From Deltaproteobacteria bacterium GWB2_55_19 (lineage in GTDB: Bacteria; Desulfobacterota; GWC2-55-46), in NCBI GenBank assembly GCA_001797465.1, contig MGPQ01000016.1, positions 1-64,000 of the forward strand: 64,000 bases of DNA, read 5' to 3'. The notes beneath the pieces were generated by a model. It saw only the letters and a list, made by a program, of their open reading frames with translations. It ran no database searches and was not told the origin of the DNA. Each line of letters starts with the position of its first letter. The first letter of the stretch is position 1. Positions 24,949 to 34,660 of this stretch are shown one piece after another. The translations under genes were made by a program, and so were the position numbers.

Positions 24949-26547
24949 TTGGAAAGTGTGAAGGACAAGATGACGTTTAATGATTTCAACCTCTCAAGCG
25001 ATGTGCTCAAGGCCGTCTCCGCGATGGGCTTTGAGGTGCCGACCCCCATACAGGAGAAGACCATCCCGGCGCTTATGACCGGCAGGGACGTCATCGGGCA
25101 GGCGCAGACAGGGACCGGAAAGACGGCCGCATTCGGCATACCGATTGTCGAGCGTATAGACCGCATGGCCAACGGGGTACAGGCGCTCATACTCGCGCCG
25201 ACGAGGGAGCTCGCCATACAGGCCGCCGAGGAGATGAACAAGCTCGGGAAGTTCAAGAAGCTACACGCGCTCCCGGTCTACGGCGGCACGTCGATCGAGA
25301 GGCAGATAAAGGCCTTGAGCAGAGGCGTCCATATCGTAGTCGGCACACCCGGCAGGGTCCTTGACCACATCGAGAGGAAGACCCTCTCTTTAAAGGGCGT
25401 AAGGGTCGTAGTGCTCGACGAGGCCGACGAGATGCTGGATATGGGGTTTCTGGACGACATAAACAGGATACTCAAGGAGACCCCGGAAGAAAGGCAGACC
25501 CTCCTTTTTTCCGCCACTATGGCCGATGAGATAGTAAAGATATCCAAGCGCTACATGAAGAACCCCGATAAGATCAGGATAGCGTCGGACACGCTCACAG
25601 CCCCTAAGATAGACCAGATATTTTATGAGGTGAGGAACGACCAGAAGATGGAGGCGCTCTCGCGCCTTATCGATTCCGACGACTCCGGGCGCTTCCTCGT
25701 CTTCTGCCACACGAAGCGGGAGGCAGACGAAGCGGCCTCGCAATTGAAGTTGCGCGGATACGACGCCGACGCCATGCACGGGGACTACACGCAGTCCCAG
25801 AGGGAGTCGGTCTTAAAGAAGTTCAGGGAAGGGCGCATCGACGTGCTCGTCGCCACCGACGTCGCGGCCAGGGGCCTTGACATAAGCGACATCTCGCACG
25901 TCGTCAACTACTCCATCCCGCAGGACCCGGAGTCCTACGTCCACAGGATAGGCAGGACCGGCAGGGCGGGGAAGGAAGGCATAGCGATCACCTTCGTCAC
26001 CCCGAGGGAAGACAGGCAGTTGCGCCTTATAAAGTCCGTATCCAAGGCGAATATCAAGAGGGGCAAGCTCCCGACCAAGGAAGAGGTCATGGGTTCGCGC
26101 GTGGCGAGCCTTAAGGAGCGCATACAGGAGTGCATAGACGACAAGTCCTTCGACAGGTTCTTAAAGCTCGCCGAGGAGATGACCGTTGACTTAAGCCCGG
26201 TCGAGGCGCTCGCCGCGCTTATCAAGTTCCAGTTGCAGGGGTTCGAGGCGCCGCCGGCGGAGAGGTCAGACGTCTCGCTCGACGACACCGGCGCCCCTTC
26301 CGGCATGGCGCGCCTCTTCGTGACCATAGGCAAGGACCAGGGCGTGAGGGCAGGGGACATCGTGAACGCGATATCCAAGAAGGCCGGCATATCAAGGGAC
26401 GAGATAAAGGGAGTGTCCATCTTCGAGACCTTTACCTTCGTCGAGGTCCCGAGGGACTCGGCCGAGAAGGTAATAGAGTTCATGCACCAGTCGATCCTCT
26501 CTGGCAGGAAAATAGCGGTCGCGCCGGCAAGGCCCAGGGGAAAATAG
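24949..26547 (+). CDS. deaD: DEAD-box ATP-dependent RNA helicase (DeaD/CsdA type)
   Basis: 532-residue RNA helicase. N-terminal RecA domain with Q motif PTPIQ, Walker A AQTGTGKT, PTRELA, DEAD in VLDEADEML and SAT; second domain with ARGLDI and HRIGRTGRAG. The last 80 residues form a DbpA-type RNA-binding domain (ARLFVTIGKDQGVRAGDI), as in CsdA and DbpA, which act in ribosome assembly and cold adaptation. The TTG at 24949 is preferred because AAAGGAGA lies 9-10 bp upstream; GTG 24958 and ATG 24970 are alternatives. TTGACA hexamers occur at 24844 and 24865 without clear -10 partners. Confidence 0.93.
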   Translation: MESVKDKMTFNDFNLSSDVLKAVSAMGFEVPTPIQEKTIPALMTGRDVIGQAQTGTGKTAAFGIPIVERIDRMANGVQALILAPTRELAIQAAEEMNKLGKFKKLHALPVYGGTSIERQIKALSRGVHIVVGTPGRVLDHIERKTLSLKGVRVVVLDEADEMLDMGFLDDINRILKETPEERQTLLFSATMADEIVKISKRYMKNPDKIRIASDTLTAPKIDQIFYEVRNDQKMEALSRLIDSDDSGRFLVFCHTKREADEAASQLKLRGYDADAMHGDYTQSQRESVLKKFREGRIDVLVATDVAARGLDISDISHVVNYSIPQDPESYVHRIGRTGRAGKEGIAITFVTPREDRQLRLIKSVSKANIKRGKLPTKEEVMGSRVASLKERIQECIDDKSFDRFLKLAEEMTVDLSPVEALAALIKFQLQGFEAPPAERSDVSLDDTGAPSGMARLFVTIGKDQGVRAGDIVNAISKKAGISRDEIKGVSIFETFTFVEVPRDSAEKVIEFMHQSILSGRKIAVAPARPRGK

Positions 26548-26571
26548 AAGCAGGCGATTTAACAATCCATT

Positions 26572-26602
26572 AAAAAGGCCCGCCCTCAAGGCGGGCCTTT
26601 TT
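26572..26602. terminator. terminator after the DEAD-box gene
   Basis: AAAAAGGCCCGCC/GGCGGGCCTTTTT: a 13-bp stem, counting the A/T ends, with loop CTCAA. The symmetrical A and T runs allow it to work in both directions. Confidence 0.9.
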
Positions 26603-27015
26603 ACTTGACAAAAACCCCTTTTTCCGCTTGTGGATCTCCGCCATTTACCATAATTCACTTTACAAAAGGCCGGTGCCTGATTTATATTTAAATAGTGGCT
26701 TACATCCTTAACTTTAAAGAGTTTTTTCTTTCAAAGCGGCCTTGTTGAGCGGCGCTTTCCGATTCTGGAAAACGGCGGCAGGCGAGTGAAATAGCGCGGG
26801 GCTTATAGCGGTCCGTTGCCCTTGTCTCAACCCTGTTTTTTTGAACTCGTTGTTAAGGCCGGGCCCGGTCACGCAGGCGCACGCGCTTCAAAGCGGAAAA
26901 TTGGTTTGCCGGGGCTGGCCTGATTCGTTGCCTGATAGCGAAAGTTTTTTTCCGGAGACCCGATAAGATTAAGAAGGGCCTTGAGGGTCACTGAAGCAAT
27001 TCAAAGAGGTTAAGA
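26603..27015. other. intergenic region before the glycan locus, no gene seen
   Basis: About 410 bp. AT-rich at 26670-26730, then GC-rich. An AAAGCG/CGCTTT hairpin lies near 26733. A TTGACA at about 26605 has no fitting -10 box. It may hold a long leader for the glycan operon that starts at 27016; no known riboswitch was recognised. Confidence 0.4.
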
Positions 27016-28779
27016 ATGGGTCTTATATTCACAAAAGGCGCCGTCACGACGGCTGTACTCCTCTGCGGGGGGCACCACGAGGACTTGAACCCTCTGCTAC
27101 GCGACACCCCTGTATGCACCCTCCCTGTATTGAACCGCCATCTCATCGAATACACCGTGGATTTTCTGAGGAACAAGGGCATACGGAATGTCCTCGTCTC
27201 GATACCAAAGGACGACGGATTCGATACGGCCGAGTACATGGAGAACCTGAGCCACTCATTCAGGGGCCGCCTTGAGATAAGCCATTTCGAGGAGGACAAG
27301 CACATAGGGACCGCCGGGTCGTTGCGCGCGATGCGGGACCACGTGGGGGAGGAGAGTTTCCTCGTCATAGCGAGCAACATCTACATGGGAAATATCGACC
27401 TTGAGAGGTTCATGGCCGAGCACGCCGAGTCGAAGGCCTCCCTGACCGTAGGGGTCTTGAAGAACCGCAAGTACCCGACCGAGGACATATACGTCGACAA
27501 GAACGGCTCGGTTGAAGGCTTCTCCGTCATACACCCCTCCAGGGACAGGAGGTCGCCTTATACCCCGCTCGGCGTCTACATCGCCGACCACTCGGTATTC
27601 GGCTTCATAAAGGAGAAGGGCTACTTCGACATAAAGGAACAGCTCATACCGGCGCTTAAAAAGGCGTCTCTCCATGTGCAGTCCCACGAGATAGAGGGCT
27701 ACTGCAGGCCCATAGAGACGATTGAGGACTACTTTGGCCTGCACAGGGAGGCGCTCCTTACCGGGAATTTTACGAAGGCCGGGCTGACCGAGATATCCGA
27801 CGGCGTATGGGCGGGGGAGAACATCTCCATTTCGCCCAAGGCCTACATGGCGGGCCCCGTCCTCATAGGCAGGAACTGCACCATTTCAGACGACGTCCAG
27901 ATCATAGGCCCCGCGGTCATCGGCGACAACTGCACCGTAGGGAAAAGGGCGAGGATACGCGAATCCATCATGCTGAGCGACTTCGACATGGACGACAACG
28001 CGTCCGTCAAGTACTGCGTCGTCGGGCGCGGGGTGAAGATTTTTTCAGGCGATTCGTTCTCAAACAAGATACTCGTCGACAACCTCAAGGTGGCGGATGT
28101 GAACCTAATACCGTCGAGGTACGAGTTCAACGGGGTTATCGAGTCCATGGGGCTCAAGATGGGCGGGTACAAGTACGCGGCCTTCCTCGGCTTAAAGCGG
28201 CTCCTCGACATCACGGTCTCGCTCGCGTGCCTCATCCTTTTTTCCCCTGTAATGCTCGCCCTCGCCGTGGCCGTGAAGCTCGATTCAGACGGCCCCGCGG
28301 TATTCAAGCAGAGGAGGTGCGGCAAGGACGGGGTGGATTTCGAGATGCTTAAATTCAGGACGATGGTCAAGGACGCCCACGCCCAGCAGAAGAAGCTCAC
28401 CGACCAGAAGAACGTCGACGGCCCGATGTTCAAGCTCCTTAACGACCCGAGGATAACGCGCATAGGGCAGTTCCTCAGAAAGACCAGCCTTGACGAGCTG
28501 CCGCAACTGTTGAACGTGCTGAAGGGCGAGATGAGCCTTGTCGGGCCCCGCCCCCTCGTCATGGACGAGATGAAGTTCAGCCAGAGCTGGAGGTCTATCA
28601 GGCTGAAGGTTAAGCCGGGCATCACAGGCCTCTGGCAGGTGCAGGGGAGGAGCGAGGCCTCATTCCACGACTGGATAAGGCACGACGTCTACTACGTGCA
28701 GAACCAGTCGCTCTGGCTCGATGTCAAGATACTCCTTAAGACCGTAGGGGTGGTGTTCAGGAAGGGCGGGGCGTATTAG
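27016..28779 (+). CDS. nucleotidyltransferase / hexapeptide / polyprenyl glycosylphosphotransferase fusion
   Basis: 587-residue three-part protein. Residues about 1-240: sugar-nucleotidyltransferase fold, but the usual GxGTRLxPLT loop is replaced by CGGHHEDLNPLL, so activity is uncertain. Residues about 255-345: hexapeptide (left-handed beta-helix) repeats such as GPVLIGRNCTISDDV. Residues about 390-587: bacterial sugar transferase, with a membrane segment, then KFRTMV, KTSLDELPQLLNVLKGEMSLVGPRP, which moves a sugar phosphate to undecaprenyl phosphate and starts glycan assembly. A GAGGTTAAG ribosome binding site precedes the ATG. It opens the glycan locus. Confidence 0.88.
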   Translation: MGLIFTKGAVTTAVLLCGGHHEDLNPLLRDTPVCTLPVLNRHLIEYTVDFLRNKGIRNVLVSIPKDDGFDTAEYMENLSHSFRGRLEISHFEEDKHIGTAGSLRAMRDHVGEESFLVIASNIYMGNIDLERFMAEHAESKASLTVGVLKNRKYPTEDIYVDKNGSVEGFSVIHPSRDRRSPYTPLGVYIADHSVFGFIKEKGYFDIKEQLIPALKKASLHVQSHEIEGYCRPIETIEDYFGLHREALLTGNFTKAGLTEISDGVWAGENISISPKAYMAGPVLIGRNCTISDDVQIIGPAVIGDNCTVGKRARIRESIMLSDFDMDDNASVKYCVVGRGVKIFSGDSFSNKILVDNLKVADVNLIPSRYEFNGVIESMGLKMGGYKYAAFLGLKRLLDITVSLACLILFSPVMLALAVAVKLDSDGPAVFKQRRCGKDGVDFEMLKFRTMVKDAHAQQKKLTDQKNVDGPMFKLLNDPRITRIGQFLRKTSLDELPQLLNVLKGEMSLVGPRPLVMDEMKFSQSWRSIRLKVKPGITGLWQVQGRSEASFHDWIRHDVYYVQNQSLWLDVKILLKTVGVVFRKGGAY

Positions 28780-28810
28780 CTATCAGGCTGTTTATTAAAT
28801 AGGGAGCCAT

Positions 28811-30301
28811 ATGACGCTTGTAGAAATGCTTGAAAAGGCCGCCGCGGACCACCCGTCGAGGCCGGCCGTTATATTCAACGATACCGTTTTGACCTACTCT
28901 GAGCTCGATTCGACGGTCAACAGGTTCGCGAACGCCCTCATAGCCGAAGGCGTAAAGAAAGGCGACCGTCTCGCTCTTATGCTCCCGAGGGTCCCAGAGC
29001 TCATCATTGCCTTTTTAGGGGCCGCGAAGGCAGGGGCCGTCGCGGCCCCCATAAACTTCGAGCTCCCGCTCTCAAGGATAAAGGCGCTTGTAAAGACGCT
29101 CTCCCCGAGGTTCATCGTATCTGCCGGGGCGCACCTCGAAAACGCCTTATCCGGCGTCGAAGGCACGGGGGCCGGCGTCGTCGCAATCGGCCACGAGGAC
29201 GCCCGCGCGATAGCGTGGGATGAGTTCCTGAAGTTCCCATCGACGAGGCCCGGCATCGACATCCACTCGGACGACGTCGTCTATCTCAATTATACATCCG
29301 GCTCGACCGGGGACCCCAAGGGCGCTATAACGACCCACGCGAACGTCTACTGGAACACGCTCGCCTCTGTCGAGGCCCTGGGGCTCAGGGAAGAGGACGT
29401 CCACCTCTGCATGTTCGCCCCGTTCGCGCACCCGCACGAGCTGCTCGCCCGCCCGTTATTCCTCGGCGGGACTATGGTCCTCGTGGATACCATCTATCCC
29501 AAGGCGATAGCGGAGGCGATATCCAAAAACAAAGTCACCTGCATGATGGGGCTTGCCCCCATGTACGAGAACCTCATTGAGCTCATCGGGCACAGGGCCT
29601 GCGACTTAAGCTCGCTGCGTCTCCCGGAGAGCGGAGGCATGTACACGAGGGGCGAGCTCATGGAGAGGTTTGTTTCTTGCCTCGGGGTTTCCATTATACC
29701 GGTCTGGGGCTCTACCGAGACCTCTGGCATAGCCATAGCCAACCGCCCGGGGACGGTCATCCCGCCCGGGTCTGTCGGGAGGCCGTGCCCTTACTACGAA
29801 GTAAGGATAGTAGATGAGGCGGGCGATGACGCCGGCCCCGGAGAGGTCGGGGAGCTTGTATTCAGGGGCCCGGCCGTGGTCTCAGGGTATTTCGAGGGGG
29901 CGAACGGCTCTGCGGTCTTCAGGGAAGGCTGGTACCATAGCGGAGACCTCGCCACAAAGGACACCGACGGCTTCTTCTACTTCGTAGAGAGGAAGTCGGG
30001 CATGATGAAGGTCGCGGGGCTCAAGGTCTACCCGACTGAGATAGAAAAGACGCTTCTCGAACACCCGTCAATAAGGGAGGCGTCGGTCATCTCCGTTAAG
30101 GACGACCTCCGGGGCGAGGTCCCGAAGGCGTATATCGCTTTGAAAAAAGGCGCCGTGTTGACTGCCAAAGAGGCGCTTAAGTTCTGCAGGGAAAGGCTCG
30201 CGCACTACAAGGTCCCGAGGCACGTCGAGTTCCTCGACGAGCTCCCGAAGACAACGAGCGGCAAGATAAACAAGAAGGCGTTGCAAACGGAGGGGCTGTG
30301 A
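28811..30301 (+). CDS. AMP-dependent acyl-CoA synthetase/ligase
   Basis: 496-residue ANL-superfamily adenylating enzyme. The phosphate-binding loop is YTSGSTGDPKGA, followed by the WGSTETSG motif, the hinge GWYHSGDLATKD and the catalytic lysine region KTTSGKINKKA. It would activate a carboxylic acid (fatty or other) as AMP ester and CoA thioester. It is uncommon in a polysaccharide locus and overlaps the next dehydrogenase gene by 4 bp (GTGA). Together with the three acyltransferases downstream it suggests acyl decoration of the product. Substrate unknown. Confidence 0.88.
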   Translation: MTLVEMLEKAAADHPSRPAVIFNDTVLTYSELDSTVNRFANALIAEGVKKGDRLALMLPRVPELIIAFLGAAKAGAVAAPINFELPLSRIKALVKTLSPRFIVSAGAHLENALSGVEGTGAGVVAIGHEDARAIAWDEFLKFPSTRPGIDIHSDDVVYLNYTSGSTGDPKGAITTHANVYWNTLASVEALGLREEDVHLCMFAPFAHPHELLARPLFLGGTMVLVDTIYPKAIAEAISKNKVTCMMGLAPMYENLIELIGHRACDLSSLRLPESGGMYTRGELMERFVSCLGVSIIPVWGSTETSGIAIANRPGTVIPPGSVGRPCPYYEVRIVDEAGDDAGPGEVGELVFRGPAVVSGYFEGANGSAVFREGWYHSGDLATKDTDGFFYFVERKSGMMKVAGLKVYPTEIEKTLLEHPSIREASVISVKDDLRGEVPKAYIALKKGAVLTAKEALKFCRERLAHYKVPRHVEFLDELPKTTSGKINKKALQTEGL

Positions 30302-31458
30302 AGGCGCTCGTAGCGGACGGCCAGTGGGCCCCGCGGGCCGGCTACACGCCGGTCCGCGAGGAAGAGGAAAAACATCGCGCCCTTGTCGGGAGCCAGGTCT
30401 GGCGCAACACCTCGTTCGACATAAAAGAGATACCGGCCCCGCGCCCCCTCGAAGACGAGGTATTGATACGGGTAAAATCGTGCGGGGTCTGCGGCTCGGA
30501 CACCCATGTCTACGAGACCGACAAGGACGGCTATATCATCTTTTCGGGCCTTACGAAACTCCCGTGCGTCATCGGACACGAGTTCTCCGGCGTCGTCGAG
30601 GAGACAGGGAGGCTCGTAAGGGGTTTAAAGAAGGGCGATACCGTAGCGGTCGAGTCCGTCATGTGGTGCGGGATATGCACCCCGTGCAGGAGCGGGCACC
30701 CGAACCAGTGCAGGAACGTGGAGTTGCTGGGTCTTAGCCGGGACGGGGCGTTGGCGGAGTTCGTCGCGGTGAACGAGAGGTACTGCTGGAAAATAGACCC
30801 GTTATCGGAAGTCTACGGCGGGGAGGAGTTTTTTGACATAGGAGCGCTTATCGAGCCCGTCGGGTGCGCGTACAACGGCATGTTCGTCGTGGCCGGCGGC
30901 TTCAAGCCAGGCTCGACGGTCGTCGTCTACGGCGCCGGGCCTATCGGACTTGGGGCGGTCTCGCTCGCCAGGGCCGCGGGCGCGGACATGGTAATAGCGT
31001 TCGATGTTACGGGGGGCAGGGTAAGGATAGCGGGCGAGATGGGCGCGGACCACGCCTTCAATATAAAGGGACTCGGTGAGCGGAGGCCGTCGGATATAGT
31101 CCTTGAGCTTACCAAAGGCGCGGGGGCCGAGGTTCAGGTCGAGGCCGCGGGCGCGGCGCCAAAGACTGTTCCTGAAATGGAGAGGTCGCTTGCGAGCCAG
31201 GGCAAAATAGTCTATCTCGGCAGGGCCGCGACGTCCACGCCCATGCACCTTGACGCCCTTGTGACAGGCGCTAACAGCGTCGTCGGCGCGCGCGGGCACG
31301 CGGGCTACGGCATATTCCCGAACATCATACGGCTCATAGCCAAAAAGAGGATAGACATCTCTCCCATGATATCGAAGATGTTCCCGTTTAAGGGCGTAAA
31401 AGAGGCGCTTGCCGCCTCATCCGACAGGGAGAACGGCAAGGTGATCGTACGGTTATAG
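30298..31458 (+). CDS. zinc-dependent alcohol/polyol dehydrogenase
   Basis: 386-residue medium-chain dehydrogenase. Catalytic zinc ligands are in CGVCGSDTH and GHEFSG; the structural zinc site is CGICTPCRSGHPNQC. The NAD-binding motif is VYGAGPIGLGAV. The N-terminus has an extra stretch of about 40 residues ahead of the GroES-like fold. The closest feel is to sorbitol, threonine or inosose dehydrogenases. The GTG start overlaps the ligase stop. In this locus it may make or oxidise a sugar or polyol precursor; the substrate is not determined. Confidence 0.88.
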   Translation: MKALVADGQWAPRAGYTPVREEEEKHRALVGSQVWRNTSFDIKEIPAPRPLEDEVLIRVKSCGVCGSDTHVYETDKDGYIIFSGLTKLPCVIGHEFSGVVEETGRLVRGLKKGDTVAVESVMWCGICTPCRSGHPNQCRNVELLGLSRDGALAEFVAVNERYCWKIDPLSEVYGGEEFFDIGALIEPVGCAYNGMFVVAGGFKPGSTVVVYGAGPIGLGAVSLARAAGADMVIAFDVTGGRVRIAGEMGADHAFNIKGLGERRPSDIVLELTKGAGAEVQVEAAGAAPKTVPEMERSLASQGKIVYLGRAATSTPMHLDALVTGANSVVGARGHAGYGIFPNIIRLIAKKRIDISPMISKMFPFKGVKEALAASSDRENGKVIVRL

Positions 31459-31687
31459 GGGGCCGCGTCGCGAAATAGTAGTTGTTGAAATAAGCTATTA
31501 TTTTTGTTAGTATTTTTGGATTGGGTTTATGCGGCTCGCAGTAGACCGTCTGTAAGCCGTCGTCGTTAGCCTGGAAGTCCTGCTTCGGCCAATCGTAGAG
31601 AATATTATGTTTAAAATCGGCTGAGAAGCCCTCAGGGGTCATTTTTTTACATAGCGCAACCGATATTACATGAACAGTGAGGCAAAT

Positions 31688-32455
31688 ATGAAAAATAGAT
31701 TGACATCCCTGGCCCTTGGCCTGGCCCTGTTTTTGGCCTTTATCGGCGGCTGTTCCGGTAAACAGGCGCCGATGCCCGAGGTCGAGCCTGAGTCGAAGCC
31801 TGTGCAGATATCGGAGTTCATCCTCGGCGTGGGCGACAGCATAGAGGTTACGGTATACAGGCATGACGACCTCAAGAAGACGTACAAGATCGACAGCTCT
31901 GGAAGGCTCATGTTCCCGCTCATAGGGGACGTAGAGGCCTCCGGAAGGAGCGTATTCAAGCTCTCTGACGAGATACGCGACAGGCTCGCGCGCTACATAG
32001 TAAACCCGCAGGTGACCATCTCGGTTACCGCCGTGCAGAGCCAGAAGATAATCGTGCTCGGAGAGGTCAACAACCCTGGTGTCCAGACGCTCGACTCCAG
32101 CCTGAGCGCGGTGGATGCGATATCAAAAGCGGGCGGAATGACGGTTGACGCGAAGCTCTCGAACGTGGTCCTCATACGGAGGGTAAACGGCAAGGGGGAG
32201 GTCACGACGCTTGACCTTGACTCGGTGATCAAAAAGGGGGAATGGCGGCATAACAGGTTCCTCCAGAGCGGTGATATCCTCTATGTCCCGGCCTTCACGA
32301 TAGCGAACGTAAGCTGGTATTTCGGGCACCTCTCAAAGATACTATCGCCGATAGTCAACCTTGAGAGCGGCATAGTCCTCTGGCCGCAGGCGCAGGACGT
32401 TTTACTCTACGGAGAGTCGGCCTCCACTACACCCCTGTCGATACCCGCCAGATAA
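31688..32455 (+). CDS. outer-membrane polysaccharide export lipoprotein (Wza-like)
   Basis: 255-residue protein with a lipoprotein signal ending at the lipobox FIGGC (Cys at about residue 22). Then a polysaccharide export domain (FILGVGDSIEVTVYRHDD) and an SLBB domain (VLGEVNNPGVQTL). Such proteins form the outer-membrane exit channel for exo- or capsular polysaccharide. The ATG at 31688 follows GTGAGG at good spacing; an ATG six codons upstream is possible. Followed by the Wzc-like kinase. Confidence 0.92.
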   Translation: MKNRLTSLALGLALFLAFIGGCSGKQAPMPEVEPESKPVQISEFILGVGDSIEVTVYRHDDLKKTYKIDSSGRLMFPLIGDVEASGRSVFKLSDEIRDRLARYIVNPQVTISVTAVQSQKIIVLGEVNNPGVQTLDSSLSAVDAISKAGGMTVDAKLSNVVLIRRVNGKGEVTTLDLDSVIKKGEWRHNRFLQSGDILYVPAFTIANVSWYFGHLSKILSPIVNLESGIVLWPQAQDVLLYGESASTTPLSIPAR

Positions 32456-32485
32456 TCAGCATATAAAAATTTTGAGAGGGTTTGA

Positions 32486-34660
32486 ATGGAGCTTAGACAG
32501 TTAATCGAGACATTACTCAGAAGAAAATGGGTCGTCATCTATATCTTCGGCGCCGTTTTCCTCACCATATTCATCGGGACCCTCGTCGTCACCCCTTCAT
32601 ACGATTCAACCGCGAAGGTGCTTCTGAGAAAATCGCCGGCCTCAAGCTCCATGCTCGCGAGCATCGGGCTCCAGGGGAGCTCTCAGAGCCAGGCGGCCCT
32701 TGGGGACACCGACAGGGCGGACTATCTGGCGCTTGCCGCCGTAAGCCCTGTCGCGGACCAGGTCATAGCGGAACTGGACCTTAAAAGGGAGAGGACGAGG
32801 TCCAGGCTCATGAAGGCCGTGCCGGGCCTTAAGTGGGTGTTCGGGCTTTTGGGCGTGGACGTAACCGCTACGCTGGAGGCGATGACGGCTGAAACGCTTC
32901 TGGACCAGTCGCTGCTTTCCGTCATCTTCCCGAGGCCCTACGTCGCCCTGGAGCAGTATGAGGACACGGACATCATACACATAACGGCCTATTCCACGGA
33001 CCCCGACGACGCCATGCGGATAGCCAACGCCATGGCGAAATACTTCATAACCGAAGAGCTTAAAAGGGTCAGCGAGGATTACAGGGGGGTGAAGGTGTTT
33101 GTCGACAGCAACATCACCAAGGCCAAGAACGAGTACCTTGAATCCCTGAATGTGGTCAAACAGTTCAAGGAGAAGGAAAAGAGCATTAACCTTGACACTG
33201 AATCGACCTCTTTACTGCAGAAAATATCGGACCTAAAGAAGAACGTCGACGATAACAGGCTGAGCCTGGTAAAGGTCTCCTCTTCCATCCGCAACATGGA
33301 ATCCCAGTTGAAATCCTTGCAGAAGTATCAGAAGTCCTCGGAACAGATGAAGGACAATGATATGGTCGTTAATTTAAAGATCACGCTCCGCGACCTTTAC
33401 TTGACGCTCGCCGAAACGAAGTCGAAGTACACGAGCGAAAACCCCTACGTCATCGACCTTGAGAACAAGATAGCCAGGAACAAGGAACTGCTTGAGCAGG
33501 AGATGGTCAAGGTCTACGGCGGAGAGACGATCAGCATAGACCCGGTCTATCAGGACCTTATAATCAAGCTCGCGGAGAACTACGCGGACCAGGCCAGCTA
33601 CGAGAGCCAGGCGAAAACATTGCCGAAAATCATCGCCAGATACGAGTCCGAGATGATGCAGCTGCCGGGGAAGGTCTCCGCTTATTCCAAGCTCGCCCTC
33701 GACGTCACCGTAACCCAGGATATCTACAATTCGCTTCTCCAGTCCCAGTATCAGGTGGGGATGGCCGAATCGATGGCCCTCTCGAACATCTATATAGTCG
33801 AAGACGGCAAGGCGCCGTCCAGGAACGACCCAAAGCATAAGAGCCCTTCGCTTTTCCTGAACACCATCATAGCGGTGCTCCTCGGCTCCACCTTCAGTAT
33901 CGCCGCGGTCTTCCTCATCGAATACTTTGACGTCACCGTGAAGACGTCCCAGGACCTTAAGGCGTTCCAGCACATCACCTTCCTCGGCAGCGTCTTCAAG
34001 CTGAAGAAGAAAGATAGCAGGACCATAGACAGCGCGAACCTGAAGTCTCCGCTAAGGGAGACGTTCAGGTCCATAAGGAACAGCATAAAGTTCGTATCTC
34101 TCGATAAGCCGATAAAGAGCTTCGTGGTGACCAGCGCCACCGCCGGAGAGGGGAAGACCTTTTTCAGCTCAAATATCGGGATATCCCTGGCGCTTGAAGG
34201 GAAAAAGGTGCTCATAATCGACGGCGACTTGAGGAGGCCGGCCCTTCATAAACAGTTCGACCAGCCTAACAGCAAGGGGCTTACCAACTTTCTCGTGGGC
34301 GAGGCTACCATTGAGGAAATACAGGTAAAGACAGGGGTGAGCGGCCTGAGCATCATGACCACCGGGCCGATACCGCCGGACCCGGCAAAGCTGGTCGAAT
34401 CCCATAAGATGCAACAGCTGATCAGCGACATGAAAGACATTTACGATATCGTGATAATAGACGCCCCTCCGGTACTGCCGGCGAGCGACGCCATGGTCTT
34501 CGGCGAGGGCATCGTGATGATCATAGAAAGCTCGCGCCTCAGCAAGGCGGTGTTGAACGACCTTTTCGAGACCATCAAGAAATCCAAGATCGACTTCTAC
34601 GGAGTCGTCCTTAATAAGGACAAGGACTACGGGAGCTCTTATTACGCCTACTATCAATGA
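32486..34660 (+). CDS. chain-length regulator and tyrosine kinase (Wzc-like BY-kinase)
   Basis: 724-residue inner-membrane protein. N-terminal Wzz domain with membrane helix about residues 17-37, long coiled-coil periplasmic region (about 200-420), second membrane helix about 450-475, then the cytoplasmic kinase with Walker A ATAGEGKT (K557), Walker A' VLIIDGDLRRP and Walker B VIIDAPPVLP. The last ten residues, YGSSYYAYYQ, form the autophosphorylated tyrosine cluster. It controls polymer length and export, working with the upstream Wza-like channel and the downstream phosphatase, which it overlaps by 4 bp. Confidence 0.94.
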   Translation: MELRQLIETLLRRKWVVIYIFGAVFLTIFIGTLVVTPSYDSTAKVLLRKSPASSSMLASIGLQGSSQSQAALGDTDRADYLALAAVSPVADQVIAELDLKRERTRSRLMKAVPGLKWVFGLLGVDVTATLEAMTAETLLDQSLLSVIFPRPYVALEQYEDTDIIHITAYSTDPDDAMRIANAMAKYFITEELKRVSEDYRGVKVFVDSNITKAKNEYLESLNVVKQFKEKEKSINLDTESTSLLQKISDLKKNVDDNRLSLVKVSSSIRNMESQLKSLQKYQKSSEQMKDNDMVVNLKITLRDLYLTLAETKSKYTSENPYVIDLENKIARNKELLEQEMVKVYGGETISIDPVYQDLIIKLAENYADQASYESQAKTLPKIIARYESEMMQLPGKVSAYSKLALDVTVTQDIYNSLLQSQYQVGMAESMALSNIYIVEDGKAPSRNDPKHKSPSLFLNTIIAVLLGSTFSIAAVFLIEYFDVTVKTSQDLKAFQHITFLGSVFKLKKKDSRTIDSANLKSPLRETFRSIRNSIKFVSLDKPIKSFVVTSATAGEGKTFFSSNIGISLALEGKKVLIIDGDLRRPALHKQFDQPNSKGLTNFLVGEATIEEIQVKTGVSGLSIMTTGPIPPDPAKLVESHKMQQLISDMKDIYDIVIIDAPPVLPASDAMVFGEGIVMIIESSRLSKAVLNDLFETIKKSKIDFYGVVLNKDKDYGSSYYAYYQ

